Shown here piece by piece: positions 33,321 to 41,571 of a stretch of DNA of 49,674 bases. The stretch covers positions 1 to 49,674 of the forward strand of contig DLHF01000013.1 of assembly GCA_002483085.1 (NCBI GenBank), in the 5' to 3' direction. Origin of the DNA: Ignavibacteria bacterium UBA7675. Lineage in GTDB: Bacteria; Bacteroidota; Ignavibacteria; Kapaibacteriales; UB7675. The notes under the pieces are model-generated. The model was not told where the DNA came from. It was given only the letters and a program-made list of their open reading frames with translations, and made no database searches. The position numbers and the translations under genes are program-made. Numbering within the stretch: position 1 is the first letter of the stretch; each line of letters starts with the position of its first letter.

Positions 33321-35465
33321 TTACATGTTGTAAACACGCAGGCGGTTATCTTCGATTTCAGCGTTTTCTTTTACTGTATTCATCCACATATAATATGCAG
33401 AATTTTTCAGGCGGTCGAGCTGTGCTTGGTAGATATCCTTGCGCTGTGCGTCGAAGCCTGCCATGTTAGCTTCTGTGCGATTCTTTACTTGCATAATGAA
33501 ATACGCGCGTTCGCCGCGAATAGGCTCAGAAAGTTTATTGACAGGTGTGCTGAAGGCAGCGGTTGTGAAGGCGGGCTCCATACCGAGGCCGGGTACTTGG
33601 CCATTATTTTTTACTGTGATTGTCTCTACTCCCAGAGTGGAGTCGAGCGCTTTAGCTGCTTCAATCGAGCCAGCCGCAGCCACTTTGCGATGTACCTCTT
33701 CAGCTTTTGCCTTCACCTTGTCGAGCTTTTTCTGGCGGATAAGACGGGCGCGAATTTCCTCTTTCATGTCCTCCAGAGGCTTGATACCTTCGGTGCGAAC
33801 ATCCGACAACTGAGCTACAACAACACCGATGCGTTTGAGAGTCATGGGATTGGAAACCGCTCCCATATCGCTGTCAAAGGCAAATAGTGTAAGCGATGTC
33901 GAGCCGAGAGCAGGCGATGTGCGCTGGAAAAAACCAGTCATGCTCGTTTCAAATCCACTGCGCTTTGCTACGCTGTCCATCGGCTGGCCTTCTTCAATCT
34001 GTTGTTTGATCTGGTTTGCCAGAGCAATAGTCTGATTGCGTGTAGCGGTGCTCATAAGAGGCGTAATGCGAATCTCTGTAAATTTCAGCTCTTCGGATTT
34101 TTTGTCTTCCACTTTGATAATGTGGTAGCCGAATTGCGATTCTACCGGAGAGGTAATAGTGCCGGGTGTAGCTGCAAAAGCAGCTTCTTCAAACGGCTTT
34201 ACCATTTGGCCTTTGCCAAAATAACCGAGATCGCCTCCGCGCTGTGCCGAGCCCATATCGGTAGAGTATTTGCCTGCCAGTGCAGCAAAGTCTTCGCCGC
34301 CTTTTGCCAGCCCGGCTATACGGTTGGCTTCGGCTTTAGCGCTGTCTTTGTTGTCATTGAACTTAATAAGAATGTGCGATGCTTTTACTACCTCGTTGCT
34401 GCCGCTGCGGCGACCGTCCACACGGAAGAAGTACATGCCGTCGGCAAGGCGTACCGGGCCTACGACTTCCATCTCGGGTACGTTGGAAAGGTAGGAATAC
34501 TTCAGCGGATCGATGTCTTTCACGAGTTTGAAGTCGTTCGATTCACCATTGTAGTCGATAACAGCATCGTCGAAGATCTTATCGCGTTGTGCTTTGTCCG
34601 CAGTTGTCCGCAGAGCTTCAGCCAGTGTTTTGATCTTTTTCTCAGCGCTTGCAGTATCTTGTTTGCTCGGGCCTAAAGGCAGCGCAACGTATTTGAGCTG
34701 GCGCGAAGGTTTTTGCTTGAAGTAGTCTTTGTACTTGTTGTAGTACGTAGCTACTTCGGCATCGCTTACCTGCACATCTTGATCGCGTACCGAGGCTGTA
34801 TTAACAGCGATATAGCTTACTTCAGCCGAGCTGTTTGCTACCTGATACTGCTGTTGCAGATAGGTAGGGGGCAGGGCTGATACTGTAGCTGCTACTGCAT
34901 TTTGGAGCTTTTGCTGAAGGCGCGACTCACGCACATAGTCTTCGAGCATCAGAATCTGGTTGCGAAAATTGGCAATAGCCTGTGGGTCTTTTGTGAACTG
35001 GCTGACTTTGGCAGGGTCGGTCATGAGCTGTAAATACACCTCGCGGTTAAAGTGCCCTGTGGAATCCGTAAAGCTCTGGCGCCATTCAGCGGGCGGATCG
35101 TCGAGCAGTATCTCGCTTACTTCGGCATCGGTAATGCTGATGCCCAGCTTTTCAGCTTCTTGACGGAGGAGGATTTCCTCTACCATCTGGTTCCACACCT
35201 GTTGGCGTATCGGTTCGTCGTCGATTTCAGCGTCGGGTCCCATCTGGTTGCGCTGGCGCTCCATATATTGCTCGACACGGCTTTCGAATTCACTGTAGAG
35301 GATTTTATGGCCATTCACAGAACCGATCACGGCTTTCGTGCGATCTGATTGCGACATGGTAGTCCCGAGATCCATGTCGGAGACGACCATGAACCCGATG
35401 AATAGTACTGCAACAACTGCCAGAATAATAGGAGAAGTCTGGCGGATTTTATCCATTGTTCCCAT
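33321..35465 (-). CDS. ppiD: Membrane-anchored peptidyl-prolyl isomerase, PpiD/SurA type
   Basis: Periplasmic folding factor anchored by one N-terminal membrane helix (IILAVVAVLFIGFMVV). A SurA-N-type chaperone region follows (about 40-200), then a parvulin rotamase domain near residues 365-465 (KASHILIKF, GGDLGYFGKGQMVKPFEEAAF, FGYHIIKVEDKK), and a second, degenerate parvulin-like and C-terminal helical part. 714 residues is at the upper end for PpiD. ATG 35465 has a strong AGGAGG upstream. A promoter with exact TTG-N20-TAnnTTTG form precedes it. Confidence 0.9.
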   Translation of the reverse strand: MGTMDKIRQTSPIILAVVAVLFIGFMVVSDMDLGTTMSQSDRTKAVIGSVNGHKILYSEFESRVEQYMERQRNQMGPDAEIDDEPIRQQVWNQMVEEILLRQEAEKLGISITDAEVSEILLDDPPAEWRQSFTDSTGHFNREVYLQLMTDPAKVSQFTKDPQAIANFRNQILMLEDYVRESRLQQKLQNAVAATVSALPPTYLQQQYQVANSSAEVSYIAVNTASVRDQDVQVSDAEVATYYNKYKDYFKQKPSRQLKYVALPLGPSKQDTASAEKKIKTLAEALRTTADKAQRDKIFDDAVIDYNGESNDFKLVKDIDPLKYSYLSNVPEMEVVGPVRLADGMYFFRVDGRRSGSNEVVKASHILIKFNDNKDSAKAEANRIAGLAKGGEDFAALAGKYSTDMGSAQRGGDLGYFGKGQMVKPFEEAAFAATPGTITSPVESQFGYHIIKVEDKKSEELKFTEIRITPLMSTATRNQTIALANQIKQQIEEGQPMDSVAKRSGFETSMTGFFQRTSPALGSTSLTLFAFDSDMGAVSNPMTLKRIGVVVAQLSDVRTEGIKPLEDMKEEIRARLIRQKKLDKVKAKAEEVHRKVAAAGSIEAAKALDSTLGVETITVKNNGQVPGLGMEPAFTTAAFSTPVNKLSEPIRGERAYFIMQVKNRTEANMAGFDAQRKDIYQAQLDRLKNSAYYMWMNTVKENAEIEDNRLRVYNM

Positions 35466-35558
35466 TGTGCTGGAAACCTCCTAACATGAAAGAAATATGG
35501 TTGATACCTGAGTTCGATGAAACTGCCTGCTGTAAGGCTATAATACACATGCAAACTG

Positions 35559-35589
35559 CAAACTTATTCATGTTCCCCTATTTTTACAA
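35559..35589 (-). promoter_or_regulatory. Promoter of ppiD (TTG-N20-TAAGTTTG)
   Basis: Minus strand TTG at 35589-35587, 20 bases, then TAAGTTTG at 35566-35559, about 94 bases before the ppiD start. This is one of the exact matches in the window. Confidence 0.6.
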
Positions 35590-35660
35590 TGGATTTTTGA
35601 TTTTTCCGGCCTTTGGGGCAATTTAGCGGTTTCATTTGTTCATTATCGCGGTATATATCT

Positions 35661-36518
35661 ATGAAGTTTGGTCAGTTTGACATCGAGATGCTGGAAACTG
35701 GCACCTTTGGTCTGGACGGCGGTGCTATGTTTGGTGTTGTGCCCAAGAACCTGTGGGCGAAAGCCTACAACCCCGGCGACGAGGAAAATCGCATTCCTAT
35801 GGCCGCCCGCTCACTGCTGATTCGCACGGGCGAACGCAATATCCTCGTAGATACGGGCAATGGTACAAAGTTCACCGAAAAGCACGCGAAAATTTATAAT
35901 ATCGATACTTCGGCACATGATATGGAGCGCTCGCTTGCGCGTGTGGGGCTTTCCACAAGCGATATTACCGATGTAGTGCTTACCCATCTGCATTTTGACC
36001 ACGCTGGCGGTGCTACTACTCTGGATAATGGTGTGATCGTGCCCACGTTCCCCAAAGCGCAATACTATGTGCAGCAGTACCATTATGGCTGGGCGCAGTC
36101 GCCCACCGAGAAAGATCGTGCGTCGTTCATTCCGGAGAATTACGAGCCGCTTGTGGCCGAAGGCATGCTGGAGCTCATTGATGGTGAAGGCGAGCTTTTC
36201 CCGGGTGTTTCGATGAAGCTCACCTTTGGGCATACCCGGGCTCTGCAAGTAGTAACGGTGCGGAGCGAAGGGCAAACGCTGTTGGCTGCTGCCGATCTGT
36301 TCCCAACTCATGCGCATATTCGCGTGCCGTTTGTGATGGGCTACGACAATTTTCCCATTACCGCCATGGAAGAAAAAAGAGATATTCTGCCGCAGATTGC
36401 AGGCGAGCGCTGGCTTGTGTGCTTCGGGCATGATGCTTTTATGCAGGCTGCCTACATTGGCGAAACAGAAAAAGGCTTCGCAGTCACGGAAAAAGTGGTT
36501 ATTACGTCGTATGCATAA
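35661..36518 (+). CDS. Metallo-beta-lactamase-fold hydrolase
   Basis: Metal-dependent hydrolase. The zinc motif THLHFDHAGG (HxHxDH) and the later ligands in FGHTRALQ, the Asp of AAADLFPTH, and a C-terminal CFGHDAF His are all present, so it should be active. The domain order resembles the N-acyl-homoserine-lactonase (AiiA-like) and quorum-quenching-type branch, but the substrate cannot be assigned. ATG 35661 is chosen because it starts the first strand of the fold; an earlier start at 35613 adds a poor leader. 285 residues. Confidence 0.87.
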   Translation: MKFGQFDIEMLETGTFGLDGGAMFGVVPKNLWAKAYNPGDEENRIPMAARSLLIRTGERNILVDTGNGTKFTEKHAKIYNIDTSAHDMERSLARVGLSTSDITDVVLTHLHFDHAGGATTLDNGVIVPTFPKAQYYVQQYHYGWAQSPTEKDRASFIPENYEPLVAEGMLELIDGEGELFPGVSMKLTFGHTRALQVVTVRSEGQTLLAAADLFPTHAHIRVPFVMGYDNFPITAMEEKRDILPQIAGERWLVCFGHDAFMQAAYIGETEKGFAVTEKVVITSYA

Positions 36519-36628
36519 TTCTCGATAATGAGTCCTATAGGATGTGGCCGCCAGACTCTGTTCCCTGTAAATGCTCGCTGTGCTGTTTGGCCATGATGCC
36601 GAGGATGGGACTAGTATCGTAGACTGCT

Positions 36629-36705
36629 GCGGTAGGGGGCGATACTCCACGCGGCGGTGATGCTGCGCGGTGCAGAGGCCAAGCACCCGGGCAGAGGCCG
36701 AAGCG
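36629..36705 (-). repeat. Mosaic intergenic repeat, copy R9 (module C and middle part)
   Basis: Minus-strand reading gives CGCTTCGGCCTCTGC, CTTGGCCTCTGCACCGCGC, and ACCGCCGCGTGGAGTA followed by CGCCCCCTACCGC. GTGGAGTA links it to R5 and the CTTGGCCTCTGCACCGCGC block to R7. Module A and the B hairpin are absent. It lies between the hydrolase and Rieske genes. Confidence 0.72.
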
Positions 36706-36757
36706 ATAGTCATCTGCTTGCAATCCCGGGACTACTTTTTTATCGCAAACACGAAGT

Positions 36758-37144
36758 ATGGAACATTCTTTCGAGACAGGGTACCCCGAACACGACCGAG
36801 ACGGGGTGATTTTTTTGCAGGTGTGCGGAGTAGAAGAGATATTTTCGAAGCGTGCCAAAAACTTCTTTTTTGATGAGGAAACACAGGTGGCAGTGTTTCG
36901 TGTAGACGGTGCTTTGTACGCAGTGTCGAACATTTGCCCGCACCAGCATGCGCCTGTTATCTGCGAGGGCTATGTAGAAGACCTTACCGTGACATGTCCG
37001 CTGCACGGCTGGATGTATTCCTTGCAGACAGGCAAAGCGCTCGGCGGCGGTGGCAAGCTCAAGACCTATCGTGTATTTGAGGAAGGCGGCCAAGTGTATT
37101 TGGAGAAGCCGCGTCCTGTAGAGCCAAACTGGAAATTGTGGTGA
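36758..37144 (+). CDS. Rieske [2Fe-2S] protein, NirD-like
   Basis: Small soluble Rieske ferredoxin. The first cluster box is CPHQH (C60, H62) and the second CPLHGW (C80, H83), with TGKALGGGGKLKTYRV after it. 128 residues and no membrane helix put it with NirD-like and ring-hydroxylase ferredoxin components. No large oxygenase or nitrite reductase gene is near; it is followed by queG after 6 bases in the same direction, so it may act as an electron carrier for a cytoplasmic enzyme, but the partner is unknown. Confidence 0.88.
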   Translation: MEHSFETGYPEHDRDGVIFLQVCGVEEIFSKRAKNFFFDEETQVAVFRVDGALYAVSNICPHQHAPVICEGYVEDLTVTCPLHGWMYSLQTGKALGGGGKLKTYRVFEEGGQVYLEKPRPVEPNWKLW

Positions 37145-37150
37145 GCCGCT

Positions 37151-38137
37151 ATGGAGCCTGATGAGCTGACTGGTATTGTGCGGCAGGCGGCGCTCGACCT
37201 CGGGTTTTCCCTTGTCGGTATAGCTTCTGCCCGGCCTTTTGGCCCGGAAGCCGACCGCTATGATGAGTGGATTCAGCTCGGGTACAATGCAGCTCTTGGC
37301 TACATGGCTCGCAATGGCGACAAGCGTCGCGACCCGGAGCTGATTTTGCCCGGTGTGCAATCGGTGGTAGTTGTGGCGCAAAACTACTACACGCCACATG
37401 AGCACGAAGAGCAGGACGGCGTTGGTAAAATTTCTCGCTATGCCTGGGGCGATGATTACCACGAAGTAATTCCGCCGAAGCTCGAACGCCTGAGCGAGGT
37501 GCTGCGCAGCCATGTGCCAGAGGTGGCAAACAGGTACTATACCGACACCGGGCCAGTGCTCGAAAAACAGTGGGCTGTGCGCGCTGGTATAGGCTGGCAG
37601 GGTAAAAACGGCAATATTATTTCGCGCGTTATTGGCTCGTGGTTTTTCCTCGGCGTGATGTTTACTACCGCTCGGTTAGTGCCGGACTCTCCCGTGGGCG
37701 ATTTCTGCGGTACGTGCACAGCGTGTATCGACGCCTGCCCGACCGATGCTATCGTTGCTCCGTCGGTGGTCGATGCCGGTAAATGCTTATCGTATTGGAC
37801 AATAGAAGCAAAGCCCGATGTCGACATTCCGCTGCCTATCGCTTCGAACATGCAAGGTTGGGTGTTCGGATGTGATATCTGCCAGGATGTATGCCCGTGG
37901 AACCGATTTCGCAAGCCGACGGCAGAGGAGCGGTTTTTGCCACGCGGCGGGGAAACCACGCTGTCGTTTCGCGCTATCGAAGATTTTGTGCAGGAAGAAT
38001 TTTCTGCGCGGTTTCGCAAAAGTCCGGTAAAGCGTACAAAAATGGCGGGTCTGAGGCGCAACGCCGCAGCGTTGGTCAAAGGCAGGCCGCCGGGCGCTAT
38101 CGGTGCCAACGGCGGAAGCCCCGACGAATCGTTATAA
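37151..38137 (+). CDS. queG: Epoxyqueuosine reductase
   Basis: Cobalamin-dependent enzyme that reduces epoxyqueuosine to queuosine in tRNA anticodons. The N-terminal DUF1730-type region has YTDTGPVLEKQWAVRAGIGWQGKNG with the catalytic Asp. Two [4Fe-4S] clusters are bound by CGTCTACIDACP, with a later Cys in GKCLSYW, and FGCDICQDVCPWN. 328 residues is typical of the short form lacking HEAT repeats. It directly follows the Rieske gene, which might supply electrons, although this is an inference. Confidence 0.94.
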   Translation: MEPDELTGIVRQAALDLGFSLVGIASARPFGPEADRYDEWIQLGYNAALGYMARNGDKRRDPELILPGVQSVVVVAQNYYTPHEHEEQDGVGKISRYAWGDDYHEVIPPKLERLSEVLRSHVPEVANRYYTDTGPVLEKQWAVRAGIGWQGKNGNIISRVIGSWFFLGVMFTTARLVPDSPVGDFCGTCTACIDACPTDAIVAPSVVDAGKCLSYWTIEAKPDVDIPLPIASNMQGWVFGCDICQDVCPWNRFRKPTAEERFLPRGGETTLSFRAIEDFVQEEFSARFRKSPVKRTKMAGLRRNAAALVKGRPPGAIGANGGSPDESL

Positions 38138-38161
38138 AACACAGCACTTCAATTATTTCTG

Positions 38162-38169
38162 TACATTTG
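38162..38169 (+). promoter_or_regulatory. Possible -7 element upstream of trxB
   Basis: TACATTTG, identical to the -7 box upstream of the HrgA-like gene, lies 33 bases before the trxB start. No TTG is present 20 bases upstream, so the promoter is only half supported. Confidence 0.4.
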
Positions 38170-38202
38170 TAGTCAGTACTTCTTTCTTTTTAGTGTGGCA
38201 TT

Positions 38203-39195
38203 ATGGAAACGAACAAGCACAATGTAATTATTATCGGCTCCGGGCCGGCGGGTTTTACGGCAGCACTGTACGCCTCGCGCGCGGGCATGGATGTGGCCAT
38301 CTTCGAGGGCACGCTTCCGGGCGGCCAACTGATGATCACAACCGAGGTAGAAAATTATCCGGGCTTTGAGCACGGAGTTATGGGCCCCGAGCTGATGGAC
38401 GCCTTTCGCAAGCAAGCTCATCGCTTTGGTGCCCACTCGGTATATGAAGAGGTGGTTGATGTGGACTTCAGCAGTCGCCCTTTCCGTATTACCACTGATC
38501 GCGGTACAGAGCACACAGGCGATGCTGTGATTATTTCTACTGGTGCAAGCGCCAAGTTGCTCGGTACCAAAGGCGAAAATGAGTATATGGGTTATGGTGT
38601 ATCGGCCTGTGCTACATGCGATGGCTTTTTCTTTCGCGGACAAGACATCGTGGTGATTGGCGGTGGCGATACGGCAATGGAAGAGGCTACCTACCTGACG
38701 CGCTTTGCCAGCTCGGTGACGGTGATCCACCGTCGCGAGGAGTTTCGCGCTTCAAAGATCATGCTCGACCGCGCACAGCAGAATCCAAAGATCAAATTTC
38801 TTCTGAATACTGTTGTTACGGAATTCTATGGCTCAAAAGAAGGCGATCTGAAAAAGCTGACGGGTCTGAAACTGTACAATACGCTTACCAACGAAGAGTC
38901 GGATATGCCGATTAGCGGTGCGTTTATTGCGATTGGGCACCAGCCGAACACGAAGCTGTTTGCAGATACAGATATTGCCATGGATACTGTAGGATATATT
39001 CTTACCGAAGGCAAAACGACCTATACGAGTATTCCCGGTGTGTTTGCGTGTGGCGATGTGCAGGACAGCAGCTATCGCCAGGCGATTACAGCAGCGGGAA
39101 GCGGCTGTATGGCGGCTATCGACGCAGAGCGCTGGATAGAAACGCAGGTGCATCACAAGGCCGAGCCCACAATTGAGCTCGAACAGCAGCCGTAG
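38203..39195 (+). CDS. trxB: Thioredoxin reductase
   Basis: NADPH-dependent flavoprotein that reduces thioredoxin. FAD-binding motif GSGPAGFTAALYASRAG (12-28), redox-active disulfide C136-ATC139 (ACATCDG), NADPH-binding GGGDTAMEEA and HRREEFRA, and the FAD-binding end CGDVQDSSYRQAITAAGSG are all intact. Length 330 is normal. No obvious Shine-Dalgarno site precedes the ATG. It is the last gene of the plus-strand run before a repeat. Confidence 0.95.
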   Translation: METNKHNVIIIGSGPAGFTAALYASRAGMDVAIFEGTLPGGQLMITTEVENYPGFEHGVMGPELMDAFRKQAHRFGAHSVYEEVVDVDFSSRPFRITTDRGTEHTGDAVIISTGASAKLLGTKGENEYMGYGVSACATCDGFFFRGQDIVVIGGGDTAMEEATYLTRFASSVTVIHRREEFRASKIMLDRAQQNPKIKFLLNTVVTEFYGSKEGDLKKLTGLKLYNTLTNEESDMPISGAFIAIGHQPNTKLFADTDIAMDTVGYILTEGKTTYTSIPGVFACGDVQDSSYRQAITAAGSGCMAAIDAERWIETQVHHKAEPTIELEQQP

Positions 39196-39201
39196 TGCGG
39201 T

Positions 39202-39243
39202 AAAAAAGCATCATTAAAAAAGCATCATTAAAAAAGCATGATG
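39202..39243 (+). repeat. Short tandem repeat, unit AAAAAAGCATCATT
   Basis: Three successive copies of a 14-base unit, the last ending in ATGATG instead of ATCATT, lie immediately after the trxB stop codon and directly before repeat copy R7. Confidence 0.75.
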
Positions 39244-39244
39244 G

Positions 39245-39357
39245 GCACGGGCGTCGTTGTGGCGCCCATCTCGTCGCTGTCGCCGGTCGCACATCCGTTG
39301 CGAAAAGGCCCGACCAGCCACGCGGCGGTAACTGCAGCGCGGTGCAGAGGCCAAGCG
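39245..39357 (-). repeat. Mosaic intergenic repeat, copy R7 (module C, middle and module A)
   Basis: On the minus strand: CGCTTGGCCTCTGCACCGCG, CTGCAGTTACCGCCGCGTGG, GGCCTTTTCGCAAC, GGATGTGCGACCGGCGACAG and, after a GGGCG/CGCCC hairpin, GCCCGTGC. It lacks the B hairpin that R2 and R4 carry between module C and CCGCGTGG. Confidence 0.8.
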
Positions 39358-39428
39358 TGTGGGCAACGACGGCTGCGTAATACATGAGTTGCTGTTGGCT
39401 GCTGCACACACAGGATAAAGATAGAATC

Positions 39429-39466
39429 CACCCCGAAGCGTATTGTTTCGGGGTTTTGTTTTTATA
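39429..39466 (+). terminator. Terminator-like hairpin between trxB and the vWA/OmpA gene
   Basis: Stem ACCCCGAA/TTCGGGGT with a ten-base loop followed by TTTGTTTTT. It could end transcription coming from trxB; the minus-strand side has few T residues, so service for the vWA gene is less likely. Confidence 0.75.
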
Positions 39467-39487
39467 GCAAGGCAGGAAGGGGCTCAG

Positions 39488-41377
39488 TTACTGCACCGAC
39501 AGAGCTACCCGATATTTTTTCTGGAGATTTGCTTTTGCGTCGAGAGCACGGTCGTAGGTATCATATCCCCACAGCTTGATGCGGAAGGCTGGTGTTTTTC
39601 TGGACATGACGAGCTCGTAGTAGGCGCGTTGCCCGCGCTCTGCCCATTCGTTGGTAAGCCGCTCGGCTTCTTGCTCGGTAAAGACTGTTTGTGCGATAAT
39701 TTCAAAGGGGAGAAGGGCGGGGTCGAGCCAGCGTATTTCAACACGGCGATTGAGGTCTTGCTGCCACTCCTGTGCGGCGAAATAGTACATAGGCGTACTG
39801 CCACCGGCTCCGCGAATACGCATTTGCTGCGACGGCACACCGAGCTTCAGCAACGCATCGCGAATGGCCTGTGCGCGGCGCAGCGACGACACGCCATCGT
39901 CGTCTTCCGACATTCCCGGCTCGGAATGGCCGATAAGCTCTACTGGCTTGTCTGGATTGTCTTTAAGCAGCGTAGCAAGCGAGGCTATATGATCGTTGTA
40001 GATAGACGGTATATCGAAGGAATGATCGGGGAATGTAGCCATGATTTGGTGGAAAGGGGAATACATCTGCCGGTCGGCATTCCATATTCGCATTTCGCGC
40101 ACTGCATTGTCATCGCCTTTCAAGCCGATGGTTGTGTAGACCGTACCCGGACATTGTTCCACTTCATCGGTAGTTGCATGCGGATCGTAGGATATTGTGT
40201 AGTAGGAGCGGTAGGAGAATGCGATTTCCCTGAGCTGTGCAGCTACTTCGCCAATATTATTGGCTTGGTAAAAGCGTCCGCCCGTGTAGTCGGAGAGATA
40301 GCGTAGGGAATACGTTTCGGCATCCATGCCCACAGCCACGGTGTAGATGGGAATATTCATAGAGCGGGCAGCTTCGGCGATATCTCCTGCGGTGTACAGA
40401 AGCGAGGCGTTTTCGCTACCAGTGCTGAGCAGGACGAGGGCTTTGTTTCTCAATGCCGATTTTTTTAGGTTTTTCAGGCCAGCCCAAGCTGCTTTATACA
40501 CCGCTGTAAGGCCGCCGCGATACACCGAGCCCGCAGAGAGCTGCTCGGCAGCGCGATCTGACGGCAGCAGTTGGAACGCTGTTTCTACGCGGTGGTCGTA
40601 GCGCACAAAGCTGATTTCATCACCCGAGGCGAACGATCTACAGAAGCTGCGATACGCATTTTCCAATTCCGGGAGCATCTCGCTTGTTCCCTGCGAGTAA
40701 TCAGCACACAGGGCAACGCTTACCGACGAGGCTTGTGCGGTCGTAATCTCACGCACTTCCGGGGTGCGGTTCAGCGTGGAAAAGCTCCCTATACAACTGA
40801 ATTTCAGCGGCGCAAACGACTGTTCGTACTTCGGCAGGAAATTGCCGTATTGGTCCAGCAGAAGCACATGGAACGCAGGCGTGTGCCCGCTGCCTGCGGG
40901 GACTGCGCGCATAATTTTGATTTGCTCGGGTCTGTCGCCAATGTCGGCGACACCGGAATAATAAAACGAAGGCAGGGAGGACTCTGCGATAATGGCTTCC
41001 GGGGCATCTTCTTCTTCAATAGCTCCGCCGGTCTCTACCTGCGCCGCGCCGTGATCGGACTCTTTTCCCACCACGCGCATTGTGAATATTGTCGTGACTG
41101 AGTCGCTACTGTGGTATGCTGTAATTCTGTATGTCGTCGTGCGCTCTGGAGCTACATAGACGCTGTCGCTCGGCTGGAACATCCCTTGCAGACCCTCTAC
41201 AACGACGTTGTCGGCATTGGAAAATGTCCACCGTATAATGCCGGTCTCGCCCGCAGCGATGGATTCAGAACCGCTGGCCGACTGCACCGAAGGAGGCAGG
41301 GAAGCAGTAGAGCAGCCACCTGCGGCCAGATACATGCAAAGGCAGAGAATATACAACAGCGTTGAAAGTTGTTTCAT
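39488..41377 (-). CDS. Lipoprotein with vWA, OmpA-like and SPOR-like domains
   Basis: Multi-domain envelope protein of 629 residues. A lipobox (LAAGGC, Cys about 22) is followed by an Ig-like domain (about 35-103), a von Willebrand factor A domain (from VALCADYSQGTSEML; metal-site pattern DxSxG rather than DxSxS), an OmpA C-terminal peptidoglycan-binding domain (KPVELIGHSEPG, SLRRAQAIRDALLKLGV, NRRVEIRW) and a short SPOR-like end (FRIKLWGYDTYDRALDAKANLQK). Both last domains bind peptidoglycan in known families, suggesting an outer-membrane anchor. The partner of the vWA domain is unknown. Confidence 0.85.
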   Translation of the reverse strand: MKQLSTLLYILCLCMYLAAGGCSTASLPPSVQSASGSESIAAGETGIIRWTFSNADNVVVEGLQGMFQPSDSVYVAPERTTTYRITAYHSSDSVTTIFTMRVVGKESDHGAAQVETGGAIEEEDAPEAIIAESSLPSFYYSGVADIGDRPEQIKIMRAVPAGSGHTPAFHVLLLDQYGNFLPKYEQSFAPLKFSCIGSFSTLNRTPEVREITTAQASSVSVALCADYSQGTSEMLPELENAYRSFCRSFASGDEISFVRYDHRVETAFQLLPSDRAAEQLSAGSVYRGGLTAVYKAAWAGLKNLKKSALRNKALVLLSTGSENASLLYTAGDIAEAARSMNIPIYTVAVGMDAETYSLRYLSDYTGGRFYQANNIGEVAAQLREIAFSYRSYYTISYDPHATTDEVEQCPGTVYTTIGLKGDDNAVREMRIWNADRQMYSPFHQIMATFPDHSFDIPSIYNDHIASLATLLKDNPDKPVELIGHSEPGMSEDDDGVSSLRRAQAIRDALLKLGVPSQQMRIRGAGGSTPMYYFAAQEWQQDLNRRVEIRWLDPALLPFEIIAQTVFTEQEAERLTNEWAERGQRAYYELVMSRKTPAFRIKLWGYDTYDRALDAKANLQKKYRVALSVQ

Positions 41378-41571
41378 GGATGCGAAAGAAGAGGAACGAA
41401 TACGCAGACATTACGTTGGCCTAAATATCGGCACAATTCTGCAAATATGGATAGAGGCCACAGCGGTCGTCGATAGGGCACGCAGGTCGGCACCGCAGTT
41501 ATCCGTGCATAAGCGCGGCGGATAGCTGCAATTTTCTGGCAGTTACTCCGCATGCACATGGAGCAGGAGGA

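Noticed and set aside
41461..41545. Possible tenth copy of the mosaic repeat between the vWA/OmpA and short clpB genes
   Set aside because: Only short matches (GCACCGCAGTTA, GCGCGGCGGATAG) could be seen; no ordered set of modules.
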